Translations under genes and position numbers: made by a program
The notes under the pieces: model-generated
What the model saw: the letters and a program-made list of their open reading frames with translations, nothing else
Told to the model about the DNA's origin: nothing
Database searches by the model: none
Assembly (NCBI GenBank): GCA_964019155.1
Contig: OZ025242.1
Location: 110,001-174,000 of the forward strand
From: Osedax fenrisi
Taxonomy: Eukaryota; Annelida; Polychaeta; Sabellida; Siboglinidae
Length of the DNA: 64,000 nt
Reading direction: 5' to 3'
Shown: positions 38,164-47,425 of the stretch, piece after piece
How positions within the stretch are numbered: the stretch's first letter is position 1
Layout of the letters: the number at the start of each line of letters is the position of its first letter

Positions 38164-38409
38164 TTTTGAACTCTTTAAAAACTTAGGTGTCTGGTGTATT
38201 AATGAGTTTAGGAGATATAAATCCTAATCAATTACTAATTGAATTTATAATTACATTTAATAATGTGACATTATAAACAAATATTTATTTACTAAATGTA
38301 TCTATTTAAATATTAATATATCGTGAATTGAGTACTAAATTTTAATATAAAATTAATTAAATATTCAAATAGAAGTATATGAAAGAAATCCGCCGATTAT
38401 TATTATAAT

Positions 38410-38978
38410 ATCATAGTTCAAGATGGCCGGTACTTACCTATGTTACTAAAAATGCATTACTTGATAAGTAAAACTGCACAATTTAAAATAATTTGACCGA
38501 GTAAAGCATAATATAATATTTTATAATAACACAATATTTTATAAGTTCACTACAGGATAAAATGCAGCTACAAAAAAACAGAAAAATAAAACCAAACAAA
38601 AGAAATCAAACAACACCAAAATATCAATCCGCAAATATATATATATTAAATATTGTATAATTAACAAATATGGTGTGCCTAATTTCATGTGTATATCACA
38701 TGGAATATTATATTCAATATATCGATATATGATCATATCAGTCAGAATATTTTAAAATAAGCAGAAGTGCGTAAAAGATGTATTTGACTGACATATAAAT
38801 ATTACAATAATAATTATATTTTTAATATCGAAGCAGGTCGCCGATTGTTATTATTATAATAATTATAAGAATTTGTGTTACAAATATTTTGTTACTATAA
38901 AATAAATTGTGCAGTTTTGATTATTAAGTAATTTATTTTAGTAATACATGCAAGTACCGCCCATATTGAACTATGATA
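38410..38978. mobile_element. MITE-like inverted repeat, arms of about 75 bp
   Basis: The left arm 'tcatagttcaagatggccgg' to 'aaactgcacaattt' (38411-38483) is the approximate reverse complement of 38904-38978 ('aaattgtgcagttttg' to 'ttgaactatgata'). The interior of about 420 bp has no coding capacity. A 'cgccgatt(a/g)ttattattataat' motif occurs outside the left arm (38391) and also inside (38840). No target duplication was recognised. Confidence 0.6.
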
Positions 38979-39357
38979 ATTTTTCAGATAATTAATAATA
39001 GATATATTGAATATATTTAATATATTAAATATATATATATTAATATAATATTAATTATTTAATATCAAAAATATATTTATTTTCCACTTTTATTTATGTA
39101 ATATTCAAATATAATGTTCATTTATATAATTATTATTATAATAATTATATTAATCTAATTATTAAATATATACTTTTAAATTATTTATTAATCACCAATC
39201 AAATATTTTATAAATGTAATGTGGCTTTGAAAATTGATAATTAATGGGCGGCTATTATAGCAATTATATTAATTATATATATTTAGGAATACTAAGTTTT
39301 CAATAATTTATGTTAACATAATTACAAAGGCATTTTATATATTTTAATTAGTGTATT

Positions 39358-39404
39358 AACAATGATTTTGCGAAGCTTAACCTTCGGAAAATCTTTGATT
39401 ATAT
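39358..39404. mobile_element. Collapsed MITE: two terminal repeats with almost no interior
   Basis: 'aacaatgattttgcgaag', then 'cttaacc', then 'ttcggaaaatctttgatt' are the left and right terminal repeats of the same family seen at 62064-62528 ('acaaagattttccgaagg' and its mirror), joined with only a few bases between them. This looks like an extreme internal deletion or a rejoined excision product. Confidence 0.55.
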
Positions 39405-40306
39405 TATTATTTTCTTTGTGAATTTAACCACAAACATTAGAATTGTGAACCAAGTTCTAATGTCTATCCGAATGTCTATTTTATAGAATAGTAAAATATA
39501 TAAAATGTCAGGATGTCAAAATATTAAAATATGAAATTCCTACAAATATGAATAATAGTAATATTTAGTCACGTATAATAAGAATATATTCGTATTTCAT
39601 CAATACGATACCTATTAATGCAGTTAAGGGTTATGAATCTTTTCAAAATACATCAGACGACATCAATTTGATGATCAAATGAAATTAATTTTTTTTATCT
39701 TTGTATAATTATTATAATTATAATTGTATTATAATAATACAGACTGTATTCAATAACTCATTTAATAAATGTCACAAGAAATTATTGCGGAAGAGAATCA
39801 TACACTATCTACACTTACAAAGTATGAAAATAGTACACCCAAGGTTACTGCATATATTTAATACACTTTTCAAATAATATTGATAAATTTTGTGGTAGCT
39901 TACGCCCCACAGAGGCATATACCAAGTAAGATTCAGCGCACTTGTTAGAACTTGATTGAACTTATTTTTGACTATTGATATGAACTCATGTATTATAATA
40001 ATAATTATGTAATTTGATTCATTTACGAAGTATATATTTATATAATAATGCTATAATAATACATATCCATATAAAATAATTAGGTTACACTAATATATTT
40101 ATAGTAGTTGTGATAATATGATATTAGTAGGTTACTGCACGAGTTGGGAACGGTTTTAAAAATGATCAGAAAATTGAAGCGGTCGGCGAGCGCGCATAGT
40201 GTATAGAGTAAAACATAGATTATATGTTAATATTCAGTGAATATTATTAACGCATCAATGACTACCTATATTGATAAACCTCATATAAGAGCAAATAAAG
40301 CAAATA

Positions 40307-40312
<6 letters not shown>

Positions 40313-40374
<62 letters not shown>
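40313..40374. repeat. (TA)n(TG)n microsatellite
   Basis: A TA run passes into about 12 TG repeats. A related GT/TA compound tract lies at 46842-46909 beside a shared 26-base motif (see findings). Confidence 0.95.
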
Positions 40375-40527
40375 CATCGATATAAAGAAAGTGGATAAGC
40401 AATTGAATGTAGTGTATGGCACTATCCGCTACTGGCGCTGCAGTCGAAACCCACTATCTGGCCCACTATTATACCTATATCAGATTTTGGTTTTAACAAC
40501 CGGGTAATTGTAGAAGCGGAGCTTATC

Positions 40528-40564
<37 letters not shown>

Positions 40565-40568
<4 letters not shown>

Positions 40569-40602
40569 ATAATTACTACCAATTTTAATGTACTATCTAT
40601 AC
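40565..40602 (+). repeat. Left copy of the long direct repeat flanking the LTR element
   Basis: Thirty-eight bases starting 'attgataattactacc', preceded by a TA run, are repeated identically at 46041-46078 just outside the other LTR. With the shared TA run the duplication is about 58 bp, far longer than the 4-6 bp made by retroviral-type integrases. Confidence 0.9.
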
Positions 40603-40905
40603 TTCGCGATCCAAGAAGTAAATATAATTTACTTACTATGTTATCAATCGTGTTGTTTCTTAGATCTTATTTATTTTATGATTATATTGGCATTGTTTTC
40701 ATTACCCATGTGCACACGCATTTATACTATTCACCGTCACGCTCAGATACACATCATTTCACAATCACACTATTAAATATATATCATCACACTATTAAAT
40801 ACAAATCATTTCTCAATCACACTATTACATAATATTACATAACATCCATTTATACTTTCAATAATAATAACAATAACATAACATGTAACTAGTTACACGG
40901 TTACA
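40603..40905 (-). repeat. 3' LTR (truncated by 19 bp at its end)
   Basis: Minus-strand reading starts TGTAACCGTGTAAC at 40905 and ends at 40603 with ...GGATCGCGAA. The 5' LTR continues for 19 more bases to a CTACA end; here they are missing and replaced by flanking sequence. Confidence 0.9.
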
Positions 40906-40922
40906 CTCACCCCCAAACAAAA
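40906..40922 (-). other. Polypurine tract
   Basis: The minus strand reads TTTGGGGGTGAG immediately before the 3' LTR. A G-rich purine stretch at this position is where plus-strand DNA synthesis starts in LTR elements. Confidence 0.75.
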
Positions 40923-41096
40923 ATAAACAAAAATAAAATAAAAAATAAACTCACTCACTCAAATTAACAATACAAACGATTACGCTCACCCCGAAACAAA
41001 ATAAACAAAAAATAATAAAAAATAAACTCACTCATAAAAATAAAAATAATAAAAATAAGCTCATTCACCCCCAAACAAAATAAATTCACACTACTA

Positions 41097-44000
41097 TTAC
41101 ATTCTTTCTATATTAACTTCCATTTTCTTCATATTACTGCGGTGTAATACCTTCGATTTTCCATCTCCCGTTTCTATTTCATAAGTTTCATTCGTTCCCA
41201 TTCTTCTTACCACACTCCAGATATTGTCGGACCATATGTTCATCAGTTTCTTCCTCCCTAGTTCTCTTCTCTTAATTCTTACCTTATCTCCATAATATAA
41301 TCGAGTATCTACTACTTTACTATTTATTCCATCACTCCTCTTCTTCCATGCTTTTTCTAAAGCTATCTTTACTTTGTACTTAGTTTCAATGATCCTCTTA
41401 CCCATTCCTATTATCCAGTCATCCTTACATCTGTTTATATTACCTAATATTTTCTGTTGTATCGGTATTCTCTCTTCTCTCCCGAACATTAAGAAGAATG
41501 GTGAGTAACCAGTGGATGAATGTTCTAGTATATTATATGCATGAATTAACTCATTCAGGTATAGTGGCCATTTAGATTTTTTTTCTTCAGATAACGATCT
41601 TAGTAATGATAACAGGGTTCTATTCATTCTTTCAGTTTGACCATTACCGGCTGGGTGGTAAGATGTTGTTTTGCTTTGATTAATACATAATAACATACAT
41701 AGTTCCTTTATTAATGATGAAACAAAATTCCTTCCTTGATCTGAATGTATTCTTTCGGGTATTCCGAAATTATATATCCACTCATTTAAAATAACTTTTG
41801 CCACTGTTAAAGCAGATTGATTTCTAGTGGCAACAGCCTTTGTAAATTTAGTAAAGATATCTGTGATTACTAAAATTGAATCTCTACCGTCTGATGATTT
41901 GTCAACAGTTATGAAATCTATTGATATCATCTCTAGTGGTCTACTCGCTGATAACCTTCCCATTTTTACGGGCCCATCTCCTACTCCCTTACTTTTGTTG
42001 CATACTGTACATCCTTTAATGTAATCACGGATATCTTTATATTTCCCTTTCCAATTCATTTCTAAATTAACTCTATGAATTACCCTTTCTATACCTTGGT
42101 GTCCACAGCCATCGTGTATTCCTTCTAATATCTGAAATATTAAGGATCTTGGAATCATAATCCTCCTACATGCTTCATTTCCCCATCTATTCGCAAATAA
42201 AACACCATCTATTATTTCAAATTTTGTATTACCTTTTTCTACTTTTTCTCGTATCGCACATAGTTCATCATCCTCTTTCTGTTTACTAATGATCTCCTCT
42301 CTACTGAACATTGGTATTAAGTCTGTACCTAGGTCAGTATTACTTACTTTGTCTATTACTACCAAACCCTTCGAATTAACTTCTACATTATTTAATCTGG
42401 ATAATGCATCCGCGTTTACGTTCTCCCTTCCCTTTCTATATATATAATTTAGTTTGAAAGGGGCTAATTTCGAAACTCCTCTCTGTTCATAAGCACTTAA
42501 TTTATGTGTTGAATTTATATATGATAGTGCAATATTATCGGTATATACATCACATTCGGTTCCAATCAAATAATGATTAAATTTCTTTGTTACTGCCCAT
42601 ACCAGGGCGTTAAACTCTAACCGTTTCGAAGAATAATCAGGCTTCCTCCAACTTTTTGGTACCGTTTTACTAGCATATGATATAACCTTCATTTTTCCTT
42701 TACATTCCTGGCTCAAAACCGCTCCTAATCCATAGTCTGAAGCATCTATATCTAATCTGAATTTCCTATGATAATCTGGGTATCCCAGTATTGGTGTTGA
42801 ACACAATTTGATTTTAAGATTCTCAAAAGCTTCTAATGCTTCTATACTCCACACTAATTCAATCTTAGTACTTGATCTCCTCCCTATTACTGTACCTCTC
42901 TCATTATTCTTCTCTATAATCAATTCATGTAGTGGTCTACATAGACTAGTAAATTTAGGTATAAATTTACCATAATAAGAGGCAAAACCTATAAATGAAC
43001 GTAATTGTTTAATCGTTTGTGGTTTCTCCCAATCTCTAACTACTTTTAGTTTATCATCATCTGTCGCTATCCCATCTTCTGAAATTATATGTCCTAGAAA
43101 ACTAACTGATTTATGGAACCACGAGCATTTTTCACTGTTTAATCGAAGATTTACAGATTGGAGTCTTTCTAGTACAATTTCTATTAGTTTGAGATGTTCT
43201 TCAATTGTATGTGAATATATAAGGATATCATCTAAATAACATATTACTCCCTGCATTAACTCTCTCCTAAATAAATTGGCCATTATTCTTTGGAAAGTTG
43301 CTGGTGCATTTGCAAGACCAAATGGCATCCTTTTAAAATTATAAAGACCAAACGGTGTCGAAAATGCGGTTTTGTTTTGGTCCTCTGGTATTACAGGTAT
43401 CTGACTATATGCTGACTTTAGATCAAGTGTGGTAAACCATATTGACCCTGCTACAGCGTCCAACGAATCGTCAACTCTAGGTAATGGATATTGATCTCTT
43501 ACCACTTTCGCATTTAGTTTACGATAATCCACGCACATTCTTAGTTCTCCAGATTTCTTTTTAACTAACACAATAGGACTGGAATACATACTTGATGATT
43601 CTTCTATAACTCCTTCCCTTATTAGATTATTTATATGATCTTTGACTGCTTTCACTTCAGTTGGAGGAATCCTTCTGTAAGGTTGACATACTGGTATGTC
43701 ATTTATCGTCCTTATACGATGACTACCAGCAGATGAAGGAGAATTAATACCACTTACTGCAAATATATCCTCATATTTATTTAATAAATTTTCTAATAAC
43801 TTTCTCGTATTACTATCTATATGTATATCCTCATTTATTAATCTCTTATGAATTTCTAATGCATTTACCTTAACCGTTTTATCCCCTGTTCCTAACGTTG
43901 TCTGTTTACCTATAAACCTTAGTTCCCTTAATATATTCATACCTATTATTTTTAATGTATCATTATTCGTAACTAAAAATCCCTTATTCCTAATTATTAT

Positions 44001-44282
44001 ACCCGAAATTCTAATATCCGTCATAAAATATCCTATATATTTCATAGTATCTCCACTTGCTGATTTAACTATTAGCCAATCAGGTTTAGTCTGTAGTTTT
44101 ACTCCATATAATTTTTCAAAAAACCACAATGGAACAATTGATACTTGACTTCCGGTGTCTAACGTACAATTTAAAGTATGTTGTCCTATGTTAATATTCA
44201 CTGTTTCACAACTACCTATTAAACCAACGCGCTGTTTACAATTTTCCCAATGCGCACTTAATTGGGAAAATTGTAAAAATTT
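41097..44282 (-). CDS. pol: Pol polyprotein (protease, RT, RNase H, integrase), -1 frame to gag
   Basis: The open frame runs from just after a TAG at 44283-44285 to a stop at 41097 (about 1061 codons). An in-frame GTG at 44201 is not needed if it is made by frameshift. Domains in order: aspartic protease 'LDTGSQVSIVP'; RT with 'VLVKKKSGELRMCVDYRKLN', 'LDLKSAYSQIPV', 'FGLANAPATFQRIM' and the 'CYLDDILIYS' active site; RNase H with 'DIDASDYGLGAVLSQ' and 'VYTDNIALSYI'; integrase with the His-His-Cys-Cys zinc finger (...H-x-G-H...C-T-V-C) and the catalytic triad in 'ISIDFITVD', 'HSDQGRNF' and 'GNGQTERMNR'. The C-terminus lacks a chromodomain. No stops or frameshifts occur, and all catalytic residues are present. 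It copies and integrates the element. Confidence 0.95.
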   Translation of the reverse strand, partial: KFLQFSQLSAHWENCKQRVGLIGSCETVNINIGQHTLNCTLDTGSQVSIVPLWFFEKLYGVKLQTKPDWLIVKSASGDTMKYIGYFMTDIRISGIIIRNKGFLVTNNDTLKIIGMNILRELRFIGKQTTLGTGDKTVKVNALEIHKRLINEDIHIDSNTRKLLENLLNKYEDIFAVSGINSPSSAGSHRIRTINDIPVCQPYRRIPPTEVKAVKDHINNLIREGVIEESSSMYSSPIVLVKKKSGELRMCVDYRKLNAKVVRDQYPLPRVDDSLDAVAGSIWFTTLDLKSAYSQIPVIPEDQNKTAFSTPFGLYNFKRMPFGLANAPATFQRIMANLFRRELMQGVICYLDDILIYSHTIEEHLKLIEIVLERLQSVNLRLNSEKCSWFHKSVSFLGHIISEDGIATDDDKLKVVRDWEKPQTIKQLRSFIGFASYYGKFIPKFTSLCRPLHELIIEKNNERGTVIGRRSSTKIELVWSIEALEAFENLKIKLCSTPILGYPDYHRKFRLDIDASDYGLGAVLSQECKGKMKVISYASKTVPKSWRKPDYSSKRLEFNALVWAVTKKFNHYLIGTECDVYTDNIALSYINSTHKLSAYEQRGVSKLAPFKLNYIYRKGRENVNADALSRLNNVEVNSKGLVVIDKVSNTDLGTDLIPMFSREEIISKQKEDDELCAIREKVEKGNTKFEIIDGVLFANRWGNEACRRIMIPRSLIFQILEGIHDGCGHQGIERVIHRVNLEMNWKGKYKDIRDYIKGCTVCNKSKGVGDGPVKMGRLSASRPLEMISIDFITVDKSSDGRDSILVITDIFTKFTKAVATRNQSALTVAKVILNEWIYNFGIPERIHSDQGRNFVSSLIKELCMLLCINQSKTTSYHPAGNGQTERMNRTLLSLLRSLSEEKKSKWPLYLNELIHAYNILEHSSTGYSPFFLMFGREERIPIQQKILGNINRCKDDWIIGMGKRIIETKYKVKIALEKAWKKRSDGINSKVVDTRLYYGDKVRIKRRELGRKKLMNIWSDNIWSVVRRMGTNETYEIETGDGKSKVLHRSNMKKMEVNIERM
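44239..44282 (-). promoter_or_regulatory. -1 programmed ribosomal frameshift signal, gag-pol
   Basis: On the minus strand gag reads AGA AAT TTT, giving the heptamer A AAT TTT (44276-44282), which fits the X XXY YYZ rule. Two bases later a perfect 13-bp stem begins: CAATTTTCCCAAT (44273-44261) pairs with ATTGGGAAAATTG (44251-44239) around a 9-base loop. The gag stop TAA (44260-44258) lies in that loop. The pol frame has a TAG directly upstream of the heptamer, so the two frames overlap only across this signal. Confidence 0.85.
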
Positions 44283-45361
44283 CTACAGACATTTGCTAAA
44301 TGGCCATGCATGCCACATCTATAGCATTGTATTGGTCTACCTCTATATCCCATATAACCCCCTCTACTTATAGTACTATTTTCTCTATATGTACCTCTCT
44401 CATTATTTCCTCTATACATAACACCATTTCCTCTATACATACCACCATTCCCTCTACTCATACCACCATTTCCTCTACTCATATCACTATTTTCCCTATA
44501 CATTTCACCATTTCCTGTACTCATATCACTATTTCCTCTATATATACCACCATTTCCTCTACTCATATCACTATTTCCTCTACTCATGTCACCATTTCCT
44601 CTATACATATCACTATTTCCTCTACTCATATCACTATTTCCTCTATACATATCACTATTTCCTCTATACATATCACTATTTCCTCTATACATATCACTAT
44701 TTCCTCTACTCATATCACTATTTCCTCTATACATATCACTATTTCCTCTATACATATCACTATTTCCTCTATACATATCACTATTTATTCTATAACAATT
44801 TACATCATTACTATCATCCCCCACAATATTCCATTTCCGAATATGATCTCTTATTTCCTTGAATGATAAAGCATTCTTATTAATAAGGCTCCTCCTCAAC
44901 TCATTAGATATTAAGTTCTTCCTTATACTTTCTACAACTACTCCCTCCCATTTTTCCTCCTGTTGTTTCAATTCTAGCCCTAGTCCTAACATCGCATCTA
45001 AATATTCCATAACTCCTTCCTCACTACTCTGTTTCCTAGCCATAATTCTATATATTATTTCGTTTATACTATTTTCGAATTCGAATCTATCTAATAATGC
45101 CTTCCTAATTTGATCTACCTTAGTTAAGTCCTCCCCTAACATTAATACCTCTATTCTAGCCTGCCCTGCTAAGTGATATAATATATATGATGCCGCCGCA
45201 TCCTCTTTCAACCCTTTTATGGCTATACAGCTATCGGCACTGTCTAACCATATCTTAACGCTACTGCTACCATCATACATGCTTAATTTATTATACGAAG
45301 TATCATCTACTCCTAATTTTATATCTTTAGTATCGGTCATAGTGCCCGACCTTAACTTCAT
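44258..45361 (-). CDS. gag: Gag with heptapeptide repeats and a CCHC zinc knuckle
   Basis: This is a 367-residue protein from an ATG at 45361. Residues 1-195 resemble a retrotransposon capsid: 'MYDGSSSVKIWLDSADSCIA', 'YHLAGQARIEVLM', 'EGVMEYLDAMLGL'. Residues about 200-335 are roughly eighteen copies of a seven-residue unit (R-G-N-S-D-M-Y with variants), encoded by a 21-bp minisatellite. The C-terminus has 'CYRCGMHGHLANVC', a C-x2-C-x4-H-x4-C zinc knuckle that binds element RNA. The repeats are rich in Arg, Gly, Ser and Asn and probably disordered; they may add RNA binding. The stop at 44258 sits in the frameshift hairpin, so a fraction of ribosomes would make Gag-Pol. Plus-strand open frames across it are shadows. 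Confidence 0.93.
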   Translation of the reverse strand: MKLRSGTMTDTKDIKLGVDDTSYNKLSMYDGSSSVKIWLDSADSCIAIKGLKEDAAASYILYHLAGQARIEVLMLGEDLTKVDQIRKALLDRFEFENSINEIIYRIMARKQSSEEGVMEYLDAMLGLGLELKQQEEKWEGVVVESIRKNLISNELRRSLINKNALSFKEIRDHIRKWNIVGDDSNDVNCYRINSDMYRGNSDMYRGNSDMYRGNSDMSRGNSDMYRGNSDMYRGNSDMYRGNSDMSRGNSDMYRGNGDMSRGNSDMSRGNGGIYRGNSDMSTGNGEMYRENSDMSRGNGGMSRGNGGMYRGNGVMYRGNNERGTYRENSTISRGGYMGYRGRPIQCYRCGMHGHLANVCRNFYNFPN

Positions 45362-45679
45362 AAACTATTATATAAATAAAGATTAAATATAATAAATAAT
45401 AATATAAAATATAAATATAATCAATTATAATATATAATAATAAATATAATCAATATAATAAATCAGTATTTAATACTATATCTTATTATGATAATCCACA
45501 ATTTATCATACACGATTTATATCACACAATATTTCACAATGGGTAATGTCCACTGCACAATATAATCATAGAACAAATAAACCTGTGGTCCCTATGATCC
45601 TATGACTGGCTCTTCTGTGTTACCGGGTACCGTGTGTACTTCCGGGTTTCTCGTATTACTCCTGAGCGATTGATTTCTT
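45362..45679 (-). other. 5' untranslated leader of the LTR element
   Basis: This is the stretch between PBS and gag start. It is AT-rich apart from the first 120 bases after the PBS. No upstream ORF of note. Confidence 0.7.
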
Positions 45680-45699
45680 GGATCCCGCCGCTGTCACCA
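45680..45699 (-). other. tRNA primer-binding site
   Basis: The minus strand reads TGGTGACAGCGGCGGGATCC two bases after the CTACA end of the 5' LTR. TGG at this position matches the CCA end of a tRNA primer. I could not name the tRNA. A near-identical motif occurs at 32744-32763. Confidence 0.75.
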
Positions 45700-45701
45700 A
45701 A

Positions 45702-46023
45702 TGTAGCCTTGCCGGCTGGGTTCGCGATCCAAGAAGTAAATATAATTTACTTACTATGTTATCAATCGTGTTGTTTCTTAGATCTTATTTATTTTATGAT
45801 TATATTGGCATTGTTTTCATTACCCATGTGCACACGCATTTATACTATTCACCGTCACGCTCAGATACACATCATTTCACAATCACACTATTAAATATAT
45901 ATCATCACACTATTAAATACAAATCATTTCTCAATCACACTATTACATAATATTACATAACATCCATTTATACTTTCAATAATAATAACAATAACATAAC
46001 ATGTAACTAGTTACACGGTTACA
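45702..46023 (-). repeat. 5' LTR (322 bp, complete)
   Basis: It starts TGTAACCG at 46023 and ends GGCTACA at 45702 on the minus strand, giving TG...CA ends. 303 bp are shared without visible differences with 40603-40905. It contains 'aatcacactatta' direct repeats. It should carry the promoter and polyadenylation region. Confidence 0.9.
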
Positions 46024-46040
46024 TATATATATATATATAT

Positions 46041-46078
46041 ATTGATAATTACTACCAATTTTAATGTACTATCTATAC
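46041..46078 (+). repeat. Right copy of the long direct repeat flanking the LTR element
   Basis: Identical to 40565-40602, preceded by a TA run starting at the LTR end (46024). Confidence 0.9.
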
Positions 46079-46340
46079 TAAAAATAAAATTATATATTTA
46101 AAATACATAATATCAACATTCCTCGTAATTTTGTGTATTCAAATTGATATAATACTATTTTATTGATTTTATTGATATTTATAATTTAAATCCATTGATA
46201 TAGATAGAAGTCACTTTAATCTATTTCAACGAAAAGCCTACTGTTTTAATATTTTACATATATAATATGATTAATATCCAATCAAAATATCTGATACCAT
46301 TTTGTTAATTTATTGATAAAAGGGGGGGAGATCCACGAAA
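46079..46340. other. AT-rich spacer
   Basis: I see no gene or structured element here. Confidence 0.6.
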
Positions 46341-46503
46341 GGCGAATTGAAAATGCGAATGCGAGCGAGTGGGGTCAAAAAGGGGCGGAGCTTAGACGCT
46401 CACCGGATTATCTAATGCCTGAGTTATTTTTAGATAAGATACACTGTATGTGTATATTTTACAGTGTATTTAGGCGTAGTACTACACGTGTGAATACGCT
46501 ATG

Positions 46504-46551
<48 letters not shown>

Positions 46552-46740
46552 TTTATGCATAGTAATACTCGTGTGTTTTACATTCGTATTGAAATTCTAT
46601 TAACTGATATTAATTATATGTACTATTTATATACTGTATTTGTATGTGACTATGTATATATTACTGTTTACAACTTATTTTGCGTCTAAGCTCCACCCCC
46701 TTTTGACCCCGCTCGCTCGCATTCGCATTTTCAATTCGCC
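46341..46740. mobile_element. MITE with about 59-bp terminal inverted repeats
   Basis: The left end (46341-46399, 'ggcgaattgaaaatgcg' to 'ggagcttagacgc') and right end (46681-46740) are reverse complements with about three mismatches and a one-base indel. They include the shared 'gcgagcgag(t/c)ggggtcaaaa' core. The interior of about 280 bp has a (TA)n run at 46504-46548 and no ORF of interest. The terminal repeats are much richer in G and C than the surroundings. No target duplication was recognised. Confidence 0.75.
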
Positions 46741-46845
46741 GTTCCTGACTATTATCCGATAAAAGTGTCATTCAAATGTCTATCTTTAACATGCATTGCG
46801 TGCGTCAATTGCTTATCCACTTTCTTTATATAGATGGGATATGTT

Positions 46846-46854
<9 letters not shown>

Positions 46855-46909
<55 letters not shown>
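46855..46909. repeat. (GT)n(TA)n microsatellite
   Basis: A GT run from about 46842 followed by a long TA run. Confidence 0.95.
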
Positions 46910-46910
<1 letters not shown>

Positions 46911-47425
46911 ATATTTGTGTTCATCATGTATATATTTGTTGTATACGAATATATAACCTTTATATTTATACATAACCTCTATATTTATACATAAAAAGAT
47001 ATTTATAAATAAAAAGATTACATTCATTAAATTAACATTAATATTATACCTATTTATTAACTTTTTAATGAGAATATATATTGGTTTTTATTTATTATAT
47101 AGTATAATATAAAATAATATTTGAGATTTTAGTTGTATTTTTATATTTATTAAAATATATATTATAAGTATTTATAATAAATAAAATATTTATATATCAA
47201 AATTATATATAATTACATAAAAGTTTATATATAAAAGTTTCAAATATAATATAATTTTATATAAAATAGCATGCTTACAATTAACAATACATTTTTCTAT
47301 AATTTATTACATATAATAAAAATACAAAGAGTATATATAATTACATAAAAGTTTATTGATAAAAAACATAGGCAAATCGTGTTTCATTATTATTATATAA
47401 TACATATATTATATATGATATATAA
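46910..47425. other. AT-rich spacer
   Basis: No gene was seen. Two 'acctttatatttatacata' direct repeats lie near 46965-46993. Confidence 0.55.

Larger units (their letters stand above)
35268..38224 (-). mobile_element. Nearly complete non-LTR retrotransposon (RTE-like), minus strand
   Basis: One element can be followed from an endonuclease start near 38160 to a C-terminal end near 35287, followed by a short (AAGGT)n-type 3' tail. The order is APE endonuclease, linker, reverse transcriptase, C-terminal region. Only a few lesions interrupt it: a frameshift and a TAA near 37390-37415, a frame break near 35785, and two in-frame stops (about 35580 and 35490). This is much better preserved than the LINE fragments to its left, so it is a younger insertion. 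Confidence 0.85.
38225..40312. other. AT-rich spacer holding two MITE-like inverted repeats
   Basis: No coding sequence is supported. Besides the inverted repeats annotated separately at 38410-38978 and 39358-39404, the stretch is AT-rich sequence in which I see nothing. The minus-strand open stretch at 38539-38736 is low-complexity and unconvincing. Confidence 0.55.
40603..46023 (-). mobile_element. Ty3/gypsy LTR retrotransposon, apparently intact coding region
   Basis: Two direct LTRs flank gag and pol on the minus strand, with a PBS next to the right (5') LTR and a polypurine tract next to the left (3') LTR. The shared 303 bp of the LTRs look identical, so the insertion is recent. There is no env-like ORF; the element encodes Gag, protease, RT, RNase H and integrase in the gypsy order. 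The 3' LTR lacks the last 19 bp present in the 5' LTR. Total length is about 5.4 kb, short but typical of compact gypsy elements. The clade was not determined. Confidence 0.93.

Noticed and set aside
40566..40832. Plus-strand frames in the LTRs (also 45634-45950)
   Set aside because: They duplicate only because LTRs are duplicated; no known domain and on the strand opposite to the element.
44300..44866. Plus-strand Ile/Thr/Ser-rich frames
   Set aside because: Antisense shadows of the 21-bp repeat in gag.
40603..46023. Endogenous retrovirus with env
   Set aside because: No ORF follows pol; only 190 bases separate the pol stop from the 3' LTR, so it is an env-less retrotransposon.
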